A stretch of DNA of 8,524 bases from an uncultured Bacillaceae bacterium (GCA_937983015.1 CALKAK010000040.1:1-8524), one strand, 5' to 3'. Counted from the stretch's first letter, positions 1 to 5,983 are shown. Notes: generated by a model not told the origin, from the letters alone. Translations and numbers: made by a program.

Positions 1-121
1 CTTCTACCCCTTTGGTTGAGTAATAGTTGACGGAAAAATGCACGATCAGAAATAAACCGACAGGAAAAAGACCGGTTAAAGAGTGCAATCGCCGCCAACC
101 AAACTCGCGAATTCTGGCCAT
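1..121 (-). CDS. sdhC: Succinate dehydrogenase cytochrome b558 subunit, N-terminal part (cut by window edge)
   Basis: This is the membrane anchor and haem-b subunit of succinate dehydrogenase (complex II). It passes electrons from the SdhA/SdhB head to menaquinone in the cytoplasmic membrane. Only the first 40 residues are in the window. They contain RRLHSL (10-15), then PVGLFLIVHFSVN (20-32), the start of the first membrane helix. This matches the N-terminus of Bacillus SdhC as I know it. His13 and His28 are both present, and in B. subtilis His28 is reported as a haem ligand. The start is an ATG at 121, with AAGGGGAGG at 130-138 eight bases upstream. The rest of sdhC, and presumably sdhA and sdhB, lie beyond the left edge. 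It is divergent from yslB, as in B. subtilis. The partial length means integrity cannot be judged. Confidence 0.93.
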   Translation of the reverse strand, partial: MARIREFGWRRLHSLTGLFPVGLFLIVHFSVNYYSTKGVE

Positions 122-197
122 CCCTGTATCCTCCCCTTTATAAAAAATATGAATCTTTTAATATGGTAAAATATATTACAATTATATGACATTTTCA

Positions 198-226
198 ATT
201 TTATCTCTTTTTTCAGATAACGTCAA
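198..226 (-). promoter_or_regulatory. Sigma-A promoter of sdhC(AB)
   Basis: On the minus strand there is TTGACG (221-226), a 17-base spacer and TAAAAT (198-203). Spacing is ideal and only one base differs from consensus in each hexamer. Transcription would start near 191, giving a leader of about 70 bases before the sdhC ATG. A second TATAAT-like hexamer lies at 181-186 but has no good -35. In B. subtilis the sdh leader is a target of the iron-sparing RNA FsrA; I cannot tell from this window whether that holds here. Confidence 0.75.
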
Positions 227-251
227 GAAAACGAATTCATAGAAATGTTTC

Positions 252-282
252 TCGAAAAGTATTTCACTAAAATATTTTTCGA
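252..282. repeat. 13-bp inverted repeat in the sdhC/yslB divergent region
   Basis: The arms TCGAAAAGTATTT (252-264) and AAATATTTTTCGA (270-282) are complementary except for one position (259/275, a G-T pair), around a five-base centre CACTA. A second small palindrome, CGAATTATTCG, overlaps its right end (280-290). It lies about 25 bases upstream of the sdhC -35 and about 40 bases upstream of the yslB -35 region. It is not followed by a T-run on either strand, so a terminator is unlikely. An operator for one of the two divergent genes is possible, but I do not recognise a known consensus. Confidence 0.5.
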
Positions 283-321
283 ATTATTCGTCCTTTCCCA
301 ATCAATTATATTTTAATCTTT

Positions 322-352
322 TTTAAATACACCGGCAAAATTCGTATATAAT
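322..352 (+). promoter_or_regulatory. Probable promoter of yslB
   Basis: A perfect TATAAT lies at 347-352, about 27 bases before the GTG start of yslB. The matching -35 region (about 322-329, TTTAAATA) is poor, so the -35 placement is uncertain. No other good -10 exists between the sdhC promoter and yslB. Confidence 0.5.
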
Positions 353-379
353 AGCTTTAGAGAAGAAGGAGGGTATCTG

Positions 380-808
380 GTGAAAAAAAAGGAATCATCC
401 TACATACCTTTATCCGAATTATCGATCCCCGCTTTCGGGTATGAACTGATTCGTGAAGATTTACTCACAGAAATACTCGGACACGATAAACCCGATATAC
501 TGTACTGGGCAGGAAAACGACTAGCGCGTAAATATCCGATGTTTAGTCTGGAAGAAATTTATGAGTTTTTCATAAATGCAGGCTGGGGAAAATTACAGTT
601 AATCAAAGATGGAAAACGAATGATGGCCTTTTCCCTTACAAGTGATTTAATTCATCACCGCCTACAGACGAGAACGAGTTATAATTTTCGTTTAGAAGCA
701 GGTTTTCTCGCCGAGCAAATTCAACAACAGAAAAAAGTGTATACCGAATGTGCTGAAGAAATCGATAAAAGAAACAGCACGATCCATTTTCTCGTTAAAT
801 GGGAATGA
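380..808 (+). CDS. yslB: YslB-like protein, DUF2507 family (function unknown)
   Basis: A 142-residue soluble protein without signal peptide or membrane segment. I recognise it as YslB, a Bacillaceae protein of the DUF2507 family, from the blocks YELIREDLL (21-29), YWAGKRLARKYP (42-53), AGWG (67-70) and LEAGFLAEQIQ (105-115), and from its position between lysC and sdhC. The family is related in fold to the ligand-binding domains of NO-signalling and Golgi-transport proteins, but no reaction or ligand is established. It has one cysteine (residue 124) and several histidines, including His92-His93, and no obvious metal site. The start is a GTG at 380 with AAGGAGGG (366-373) six bases upstream. 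It is monocistronic, on the opposite strand to all other genes here, and ends at a terminator shared with lysC. Length fits the family. Confidence 0.85.
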   Translation: MKKKESSYIPLSELSIPAFGYELIREDLLTEILGHDKPDILYWAGKRLARKYPMFSLEEIYEFFINAGWGKLQLIKDGKRMMAFSLTSDLIHHRLQTRTSYNFRLEAGFLAEQIQQQKKVYTECAEEIDKRNSTIHFLVKWE

Positions 809-818
809 AACATCTAAA

Positions 819-848
819 AAAAGGACTGCCGCAAGCGGCAGTCCTTTT
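819..848. terminator. Bidirectional intrinsic terminator between yslB and lysC
   Basis: A perfect 13-bp stem, AAAAGGACTGCCG and its complement, encloses a four-base CAAG loop. It is followed by TTTT on the plus strand and by a run of seven T on the minus strand (816-822). It can therefore stop transcripts from both converging genes. The right arm overlaps the lysC stop codon (847-849), and the yslB stop is only ten bases from the stem. The minus-strand T-run is the better one. Confidence 0.9.
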
Positions 849-1359
849 ACAATGAGGAGCTACTTTTTGTAAACTGTTCAATTCGATCAAGTTTATATGT
901 TTTATGCAATAAATTGGCCGCCTTAATCATGTGCGCTTCATCGATCACACAAGAAACTTTAATTTCAGAAGTACTTACCATTTTGACGAATATTCCTTCC
1001 TGAGCAAGGGTCGAAAACATTTCAGCGGCCACACCGGGATTGGAAATCATTCCTGAACCGATAATCGAAACTTTCGCTAATCCCGATTCCCATTCCAGAT
1101 GCTCGTATTGAATTTCTTCCTTATTTTCCTCTAAAACTTGCAAGACCTCCTGTAAATCTTCAGTTTTAATGGAAAAAGATACACTTTCCGGGGTAATGGC
1201 AGTTGAACTTTGCACGATAATATCAACATTGATATGGTGTTCGGCCAATGGAATAAATATGGATGCCAGAGCCCCTTCATTTTTTTCAAGTTTCGATACC
1301 GTGACCCTGGAGATATCTTTTTCAAAGGCAACACCGCGTACGATTAAATTCGGCTCCAT
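847..1359 (-). CDS. lysC: Aspartate kinase II beta subunit from an in-frame internal start of lysC
   Basis: In B. subtilis lysC also encodes a beta subunit, the C-terminal 163 residues of alpha, translated from an internal ATG at codon 246. Here Met246 is preserved at exactly that codon (ATG at 1357-1359, start of MEPNLIVRG). It is preceded by the purine-rich GGAGAGG (1368-1374) eight bases upstream, a good ribosome binding site. The product would be 170 residues consisting essentially of the two ACT domains, and would pair with alpha as the lysine-binding regulatory part. The sequence shows the start signal; use of the start is inferred from the B. subtilis case. Confidence 0.65.
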   Translation of the reverse strand: MEPNLIVRGVAFEKDISRVTVSKLEKNEGALASIFIPLAEHHINVDIIVQSSTAITPESVSFSIKTEDLQEVLQVLEENKEEIQYEHLEWESGLAKVSIIGSGMISNPGVAAEMFSTLAQEGIFVKMVSTSEIKVSCVIDEAHMIKAANLLHKTYKLDRIEQFTKSSSSL

Positions 1360-2094
1360 ACGAACATCCTCTCCGATAATCGTTCCTTGAACATCCTCTT
1401 TACTCGAACGAACATAAAGCTGGATTCGATAGTTTTTAGCATATTCTACAGCCCGTGGATGTAAAACCCCTGCCCCCAGATGGGCGAACTCTAACATCTC
1501 ATCATACGTCAACGCATCCAGCTTTCTTGCTCCTTCGATAAAACGCGGATCGGCCGTGAAGACTCCCGGGACGTCCGTATAAATATCACAACGTTCCGCC
1601 CCTAGGGCGGCCGCCAGAGCAACGGCGGTTGTATCCGAACCACCTCGACCTAATGTCGTGATATCCCCGGTTTCCGTTACCCCTTGAAAGCCGGCAACAA
1701 CCACGATCTTTCCTTCATCTAGCGCCCCTTTTACCCTCTCGATATGGATTTCATTGATCCTGGCATTCCCAAAAACATGTTCGGTCTGTATTCCCGCTTG
1801 CCAACCGGTAAAAGAGATCGCATCATAGCCTTTCTCCTGAAGGGCCATGGTCAATAAAGCAATGGATATTTGTTCACCCGTAGAAAGGAGCATATCTAAC
1901 TCTCGCTTAGCCGGATGCGGTGAAATTTCCAAAGCTTTCGCCAGCAATTCATCGGTAGAATTTCCCATTGCGGAAACCACTACAACTAATTGATGCCCCT
2001 CTTCGACTTCACGAATTACTTTTTGTGCAACCCGTTTCATATGTTCGGTAGTTGCGACGGACGAACCGCCAAATTTTTGTACGATAATCCCCAC
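847..2094 (-). CDS. lysC: Aspartate kinase II (lysine-sensitive), alpha subunit
   Basis: Aspartokinase phosphorylates L-aspartate with ATP, the first step towards diaminopimelate, lysine, methionine and threonine, in the cytoplasm. The 415-residue protein has the amino-acid-kinase domain first: KFGGSSV (7-13), VVVVSAMG (37-44), the TGEQ motif (72-75) and TTLGRGGSDTTAVALAAAL (147-165). Two ACT regulatory domains follow (about 262-335 and 340-410), the second with the conserved stretch VSIIGSGMISNPGVAAEMF (342-360). B. subtilis LysC is 408 residues, so it is full length. I chose the GTG at 2094, which gives MGIIVQKFGG and has GGGAAGG (2103-2109) eight bases upstream. The frame stays open to 2223, but that extension runs through the riboswitch terminator and is not coding. 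Control by lysine is expected through the upstream L-box. An internal start makes a second product (separate entry). Confidence 0.96.
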   Translation of the reverse strand: MGIIVQKFGGSSVATTEHMKRVAQKVIREVEEGHQLVVVVSAMGNSTDELLAKALEISPHPAKRELDMLLSTGEQISIALLTMALQEKGYDAISFTGWQAGIQTEHVFGNARINEIHIERVKGALDEGKIVVVAGFQGVTETGDITTLGRGGSDTTAVALAAALGAERCDIYTDVPGVFTADPRFIEGARKLDALTYDEMLEFAHLGAGVLHPRAVEYAKNYRIQLYVRSSKEDVQGTIIGEDVRMEPNLIVRGVAFEKDISRVTVSKLEKNEGALASIFIPLAEHHINVDIIVQSSTAITPESVSFSIKTEDLQEVLQVLEENKEEIQYEHLEWESGLAKVSIIGSGMISNPGVAAEMFSTLAQEGIFVKMVSTSEIKVSCVIDEAHMIKAANLLHKTYKLDRIEQFTKSSSSL

Positions 2095-2123
2095 CCTATG
2101 TACCTTCCCTTTTTTATATTCTG

Positions 2124-2158
2124 AAAAAACAGGCAATGAGAATATCTCATTGCCTGTT
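2124..2158 (-). terminator. Intrinsic terminator of the lysine riboswitch (lysC attenuator)
   Basis: A perfect 14-bp stem (2128-2141 with 2145-2158; arm AACAGGCAATGAGA) with a three-base loop is followed on the minus strand by six T (2124-2129). It lies between the L-box aptamer and the lysC start, where an attenuator should be. Its 5' arm can also pair with the 3' strand of aptamer helix P1 (2180-2189 against 2143-2152, nine of ten pairs). That pairing is the expected antiterminator used when lysine is absent. Confidence 0.93.
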
Positions 2159-2181
2159 CCATAAACGACATGTAACCGACA

Positions 2182-2356
2182 GTGAGATAGTTCTCCAAGA
2201 GTTCGCTCTTGACAGTCCTGCACCTATTCGGTTACAGAACCAGGGAAAAATATAATGGCATATTTTTCCCTTCGGCGGTCAACCCTTTCCATCACCATCC
2301 GCGGAAGCCATTTTCCTCCGATGATGTACTTTTGTTGCCCGCGCCCCTATCTTCAC
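2182..2356 (-). ncRNA. Lysine riboswitch (L-box) aptamer, lysC leader
   Basis: This RNA leader binds lysine and then lets the downstream terminator form, shutting off lysC. On the minus strand the L-box landmarks appear in order. The 5' P1 strand with AAGATAGGGGCGC leads, followed by GGAAAGGG. Next come a hairpin with GCCGAAGGGAAAAA pairing to TTTTTCCCTGG, then GGACTGTCAAGAG with CTCTTGGAG, and finally CTATCTCAC closing P1. P1 is AGATAG plus GTG (2347-2356) against CTATCT plus CAC (2182-2190). The GGACTGTCAAGA...TCTTGGAG...CTATCTC block is nearly the same as in the B. subtilis lysC leader as I remember it. The leader is transcribed from the promoter at 2383-2411. Confidence 0.95.
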
Positions 2357-2382
2357 CTTTCCTGTTCAATTTTATGTGCATC

Positions 2383-2411
2383 ATTATAACACAGACGAAA
2401 CGTTCCGGCAA
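2383..2411 (-). promoter_or_regulatory. Sigma-A promoter of lysC leader
   Basis: On the minus strand TTGCCG (2406-2411), a 17-base spacer and a perfect TATAAT (2383-2388) with the extended -10 dinucleotide TG at 2390-2391. Transcription would start near 2376, about 20 bases before helix P1 of the riboswitch. The total leader to the lysC GTG is about 280 bases. This is one of the strongest promoters in the window. Confidence 0.85.
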
Positions 2412-2553
2412 TAAAACTTGATTTTTCCCCGATCAATAGAGGCAGAATATCCCCTATTGTTCAAGATGGGGAGGATTATAAAAATAGCTCGAAAAAATTT
2501 AATCCTAAAAAGTTGTTTTTTGAATTTACAGGTTATTAGAACGTTAGCCGTGA
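2412..2553. other. uvrC to lysC intergenic stretch, no clear element
   Basis: AT-rich sequence between the uvrC stop codon and the lysC promoter. It holds only weak inverted repeats: CCCC/GGGG around 2451-2470, and GGATTA/TAATCC at 2473-2506 with a loop of about 20 bases. None is followed by a convincing T-run on the minus strand. I see no gene, and no clear uvrC terminator. Confidence 0.5.
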
Positions 2554-4338
2554 TTACCGCTCTTCTTGAAGTTTATCCATGATATTTTCCGCAACATTGC
2601 GGGGAATACCGATGGCGACGAAATCTTCCAGTTCGGCCTCTTTCATATTTTTTACAGAACCGAAATGCTGTAACAGCAATTTTTTCCGTTTTTCACCAAC
2701 GCCGGGAATTTCATCCAGTACCGATTGGAACATCGTTTTCCGACGTACCTGTCTATGGAAAGTGATCGCGAAACGATGTACTTCATCCTGGATCCTTTGC
2801 AGGAGGTAGAATTCATTACTATTTCTTTTCAACGGAACGATCTCCAGTGGATCCCCGAACAATAAATTTGCCGTATTATGCTTTTCATCTTTAACAAGTC
2901 CAGCTACGGGAATTTCAATTCCTAGTTCATTTTCTAGCACATCTTTTGCCGCCTGAATCTGTCCTTTCCCCCCATCAATAATGATCAAATCTGGAAGGGG
3001 GAGATTTTCTTTTAAAACACGGGTATAGCGTCTCCGGACAACTTCTTGCATCGTTTTATAATCATCCGGACCTTCGACGGTTTTAATTTTATATTTTCGG
3101 TATTCCTTTTTATCCGGTCGTCCATTTGTAAACACGACCATCGCCGATACCGGATCTGTTCCCTGGATATTCGAGTTATCGAATGCTTCAATGCGATAAG
3201 GGGTGTAGATGCCCATGATCTTACCAAGGTTCTCGATCGCTTTCGTTGTTCGTTCTTCATCCCGCTCCAATAGGTAAAATTTCTCCTTCAATGCGATCCG
3301 GGCATTTTTATTAGCGAGTTCGACCAATTCCTTTTTCTGTCCCCGTTTCGGTTGCAAAACCTTTACACCTAATAATTCCCTGGCCAGTTCAATATCAATT
3401 TCCTTAGGAAGTAAAATCTCTTTCGGTTTAATATGGTTTTCATCTGTATAAAATTGGCCTAAAAAGGTAAGCATTTCTTCTTCTGGTTCACGGTAGTGCG
3501 GGAAAATGGAAACATCGCGTTCGATCAACTTACCCTGGCGGACGAAGAATACCTGGACACACATCCAGCCCTTTTCCACGTAATAACCGAAGACATCGCG
3601 ATCTTGAAAATCCGTCGAAGTCATCGTCTGTTTTTCCATCGTCGTCTCGATCGCCTGGATCTTATCCCGGTACTCACTAGCTCGTTCAAAATCAAGATTT
3701 TCTGCGGCTTCATTCATCTTTTCGATCAACTGTTTTTTGACATCTTTATATCCGCCGTTTAAAAACCTGATGATTTCTTCGGTCATTTCTTTATACGTGT
3801 CTTCCGGGATATCGTACACGCACGGGGCCAGACATTGACCGATATGGTAGTATAAACATACTTTTTTAGGCAAGGTCGAACATTTTCGCAATGGATACAG
3901 GCGGTCGAGGAGTTTTTTCGTCTCCCTTGCCGCCTGTACGTTCGGGTACGGTCCAAAGTATTTCCCGTCATTTTTCTTTACTTTACGGGTGATGATCAAA
4001 CGGGGGTATTTTTCAGCGGTGATTTTAATATAGGGATAACTTTTATCATCCTTTAACATCACATTATATTTCGGATCGTATTGCTTGATCAGATTGATCT
4101 CTAATAATAACGCTTCAATTTCCGAAGAAGTGACAATATATTCAAAATCCTCGATTTCATTAACAAGGGCTTGGGTTTTCGTATCATGAGTTCCTGTAAA
4201 ATATGAACGAACCCGGTTTCGTAAATTTTTTGCTTTTCCTACATAAATAACCGTTCCCTGGCGGTCTTTCATCATATAACAACCCGGCTGTTCCGGGAGC
4301 AAAGACAATTTTTCATCGATGAACTTACTTTTTGTCAC
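2554..4338 (-). CDS. uvrC: Excinuclease ABC subunit C
   Basis: UvrC is the nuclease of nucleotide excision repair. With UvrB bound at a lesion it cuts the damaged strand on both sides. In order (594-residue numbering): a GIY-YIG domain at about 13-92 (PGCYMMK, then IYVGKAKNLRNRVRSYF, and the conserved EALLLE) for the 3' cut; four cysteines at 153, 161, 169 and 173; a UVR domain binding UvrB (about 202-237); and the RNase H-like domain for the 5' cut with EAFDNSNIQG, IIIDGGKGQ and EVHRFA supplying Asp387, Asp455 and His521. Helix-hairpin-helix motifs follow (IPGVGEKRKKLLLQHFGS, about 545-562, to the end). It is full length. I prefer the GTG at 4338, eight bases after GGTGGAG (4347-4353). The ATG at 4344 and the GTG at 4347 are in frame but too close to that site. 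It probably forms its own transcription unit. Confidence 0.96.
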   Translation of the reverse strand: MTKSKFIDEKLSLLPEQPGCYMMKDRQGTVIYVGKAKNLRNRVRSYFTGTHDTKTQALVNEIEDFEYIVTSSEIEALLLEINLIKQYDPKYNVMLKDDKSYPYIKITAEKYPRLIITRKVKKNDGKYFGPYPNVQAARETKKLLDRLYPLRKCSTLPKKVCLYYHIGQCLAPCVYDIPEDTYKEMTEEIIRFLNGGYKDVKKQLIEKMNEAAENLDFERASEYRDKIQAIETTMEKQTMTSTDFQDRDVFGYYVEKGWMCVQVFFVRQGKLIERDVSIFPHYREPEEEMLTFLGQFYTDENHIKPKEILLPKEIDIELARELLGVKVLQPKRGQKKELVELANKNARIALKEKFYLLERDEERTTKAIENLGKIMGIYTPYRIEAFDNSNIQGTDPVSAMVVFTNGRPDKKEYRKYKIKTVEGPDDYKTMQEVVRRRYTRVLKENLPLPDLIIIDGGKGQIQAAKDVLENELGIEIPVAGLVKDEKHNTANLLFGDPLEIVPLKRNSNEFYLLQRIQDEVHRFAITFHRQVRRKTMFQSVLDEIPGVGEKRKKLLLQHFGSVKNMKEAELEDFVAIGIPRNVAENIMDKLQEER

Positions 4339-4375
4339 ATCCATCACTCCACCAACCAGTTCGAAATCTTATACT

Positions 4376-4406
4376 ATTATACTATACCTCATCGTGTCAT
4401 TCGCAA
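4376..4406 (-). promoter_or_regulatory. Probable promoter of uvrC
   Basis: A perfect TATAAT on the minus strand (4376-4381) sits in a run of overlapping TATA-like hexamers (4370-4386), about 38 bases before the uvrC start. The best -35 candidate, TTGCGA (4401-4406), is 19 bases away, which is longer than ideal. It lies between the trxA terminator and uvrC, so uvrC needs a promoter here. The exact -35 is uncertain. Confidence 0.45.
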
Positions 4407-4435
4407 AAGTTTATTTCAACACCTTTGCTAACAGC

Positions 4436-4473
4436 AAAAAAAAAAAAAACAGTCCCAAATAAGGACTGCTTTT
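4436..4473 (-). terminator. Intrinsic terminator of trxA
   Basis: On the minus strand AAAAGCAGTCC pairs with GGACTGTTTTT (six G/C-anchored pairs, a G-U pair and A-U pairs) around a loop of seven bases. The T-run continues to 14 (4436-4449). The stem starts six bases after the trxA stop codon, so transcription of trxA should end before uvrC. Confidence 0.9.
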
Positions 4474-4479
4474 GAAGTA

Positions 4480-4794
4480 TTATAGATGTTTATTGATGAC
4501 TTCCATTAGCGCTTCTTTCGGACGGAAGCCGATAACTTTGTCGACAATTTCGCCATCTTTGAAGAGAATCAATGTTGGAATGCTCATCACTCCATATTCA
4601 GCTGCTGTAGCCTGGTTCTCATCAACGTCTATTTTTACGATCTGCACTTGATCGCCCATTTCTGCATCGATTTCTTCTAAGACAGGAGCGATCATCCGGC
4701 AAGGTCCGCACCATGCTGCCCAAAAGTCTGTTAAAACCAAACCTTCTTTTATATGCTCTTTAAAATCGTTATCCGTAGCGTGAATAATTGCCAT
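4480..4794 (-). CDS. trxA: Thioredoxin
   Basis: A 104-residue cytoplasmic thioredoxin that reduces protein disulfides and is itself reduced by thioredoxin reductase with NADPH. The active site WCGPC is at 28-32 (Cys29 and Cys32). The buried acid is Asp23 (in TDFWA), and the cis-proline loop is SIPT (71-74, Pro73). GEIVDKVIGF (81-90) completes the fold. Length and all key residues match the classic small thioredoxin, and there is no signal peptide. The start is an ATG at 4794 with AAAGGAGG (4804-4811) nine bases upstream. It is flanked by terminators on both sides (etfA upstream, its own downstream), so it is monocistronic. The upstream region carries a sigma-A promoter and a possible sigma-B promoter. 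Thioredoxin is essential in B. subtilis and stress-induced there. Confidence 0.97.
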   Translation of the reverse strand: MAIIHATDNDFKEHIKEGLVLTDFWAAWCGPCRMIAPVLEEIDAEMGDQVQIVKIDVDENQATAAEYGVMSIPTLILFKDGEIVDKVIGFRPKEALMEVINKHL

Positions 4795-4817
4795 GTTCGA
4801 AATCCTCCTTTGATACT

Positions 4818-4841
4818 TTACCCTTCAATTGACAGTATAAC
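4818..4841 (-). promoter_or_regulatory. Possible sigma-B (general stress) promoter of trxA
   Basis: The minus strand reads GTTATA (4836-4841), 12 bases, then GGGTAA (4818-4823), resembling the sigma-B pattern GTTTAA-N12 to 15-GGGTAT. Its -35 overlaps the sigma-A -10. Transcription would begin just before the Shine-Dalgarno sequence, leaving a leader of only about 20 bases. In B. subtilis trxA is known to have both a sigma-A and a sigma-B promoter, which supports but does not prove the call. Confidence 0.4.
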
Positions 4842-4842
4842 A
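4834..4842 (-). promoter_or_regulatory. Extended -10 sigma-A promoter of trxA
   Basis: The minus strand reads TGTTATACT, an extended -10 (TG, one base, TATACT at 4834-4839). No good -35 is found 17 bases upstream (TCGCGA), which fits an extended -10 promoter. It lies about 40 bases before the trxA start, downstream of the etfA terminator. Confidence 0.6.
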
Positions 4843-4874
4843 CCGATTATTATGAATCGCGAATAAATCGAATC

Positions 4875-4928
4875 AAAAAAAATTGTATCCAGCTGGTGGA
4901 TTATTATTCATTCTACCAGCTGGATACA
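4875..4928 (-). terminator. Intrinsic terminator of the fadR-fadB-etfB-etfA operon
   Basis: A perfect 14-bp stem (TGTATCCAGCTGGT at 4884-4897 with 4915-4928) and a 17-base loop are followed on the minus strand by eight T (4875-4882). It starts about 45 bases after the etfA stop codon. On the plus strand only TTTT follows, and there is no plus-strand gene to end. Each arm contains the palindrome CCAGCTGG. Confidence 0.9.
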
Positions 4929-4972
4929 TTTTGTCAATCGCTCAAATCCTATAGTATCACACTACACAGTTT

Positions 4973-5953
4973 TTATGATACAGATGCTTTCAATTTCTTA
5001 ATTTCTTCGATTAGCAAAGGCACGACTTCAAACAAATCACCGACGATTCCATAGTCCGCGATCTTGAAAATATTCGCTTCCGGATCTTTGTTGATCGCCA
5101 CGATCACTTTGGAGTTCGACATCCCCGCGACATGCTGGATGGCACCGGATATACCGCAGGCGATATATAAATCAGGGGTTACCACCTTACCGGTTTGCCC
5201 GATTTGTAAGGCATAATCGCAATAACCGGCATCACAAGCACCCCGCGATGCACCGACAGCACCACCTAACTCATCGGCCAGTTCTTGTAAAAGTTTAAAT
5301 CCTTCCGCGCTTTTTACCCCGCGACCTCCCGCCACAACGACTTTTGCTTCCGATAGGTCCACGCCTTCACTCTTTTTCTTGACGACTTCTTTAACAATCG
5401 TTCGCAAATCTTTTATTTCTACTTCAAGCCGCTCAACATCCCCCGTGCGGCTTTCATCTTTTTCCAAAGCCGGAATATTATTCGGTCTGACAGTAACCAT
5501 AAATGTTTCGCTCGTGATAATCTTCTTTTCGAATGCCTTTCCAGAATAGATCGGCCGGGTGTACACAACATTTTCACCCACAACTTCTACAGCGGTTATA
5601 TCGGAAACTAACCCGGCATCTAATTTCGTCGCGATCCGCGGGGCTAAATCTTTACCTATTGAAGTATGTCCAAGCACGATTCCATCCGGATTTTCTTTTT
5701 CGATTACTGCCATAAGTGCCTGGGTAAAACCATCGGGTGTGTAATATTTTAACTTGTCATGTTCAACAATGGTCACACGATCGGCCCCGTGTGTGATCAA
5801 ATCCCCGGCAAGATTTTCTACTTGTTCACCGAGCAAAACGCCTACGATTTCTCCATCTTGCGCGATTTCCTTCGCTGCAGCTATTGCCTCAAAACTCACA
5901 TTTCGTAATTTCCCTTCGGCAACTTCACCGACAACAAGAATCTTATCAGCCAT
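4973..5953 (-). CDS. etfA: Electron transfer flavoprotein alpha subunit
   Basis: The FAD-carrying subunit of the EtfAB heterodimer. It takes electrons from acyl-CoA dehydrogenases in beta-oxidation and passes them to a quinone reductase; it is cytoplasmic. The 326-residue protein has an N-terminal Rossmann-like domain (about 1-190) and a C-terminal FAD domain. That domain shows VVAGGRGV (206-213), VGASRGACDAGY (233-244), QIGQTGKVVTPDLYIACGIS (250-269), AIQHVAGM (271-278) and AINKDPEANIF (286-296), all nearly identical to known EtfA proteins. The length matches the family. The start is the ATG at 5953, eight bases after AAGGGGG (5962-5968); the in-frame TTG at 5959 is too close to that site. 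It is the last gene of the operon, 30 bases after etfB. Confidence 0.96.
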   Translation of the reverse strand: MADKILVVGEVAEGKLRNVSFEAIAAAKEIAQDGEIVGVLLGEQVENLAGDLITHGADRVTIVEHDKLKYYTPDGFTQALMAVIEKENPDGIVLGHTSIGKDLAPRIATKLDAGLVSDITAVEVVGENVVYTRPIYSGKAFEKKIITSETFMVTVRPNNIPALEKDESRTGDVERLEVEIKDLRTIVKEVVKKKSEGVDLSEAKVVVAGGRGVKSAEGFKLLQELADELGGAVGASRGACDAGYCDYALQIGQTGKVVTPDLYIACGISGAIQHVAGMSNSKVIVAINKDPEANIFKIADYGIVGDLFEVVPLLIEEIKKLKASVS

Positions 5954-5983
5954 ACACAATACCCCCTTCGTTCAACCATGAAT

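Noticed and set aside
2095..2223. N-terminal extension of lysC to 2223 (frame open for 43 more codons)
   Set aside because: It runs through the riboswitch 3' strand and the attenuator hairpin. The known LysC N-terminus begins at the GTG at 2094, which has its own ribosome binding site.
2209..2421. Plus-strand 70-codon open frame
   Set aside because: It is the reverse complement of the lysine riboswitch and promoter, which explains the sequence fully.
2440..2510. Inverted repeats after uvrC as a terminator
   Set aside because: Stems are four to seven bases with long AT-rich loops and no T-run directly after them on the minus strand.
3496..3762. Plus-strand open frame of 88 codons inside uvrC, and similar frames in lysC, etfA, etfB and fadB
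   Set aside because: They lie entirely opposite well-recognised genes, have no convincing ribosome binding site and resemble no protein I know.
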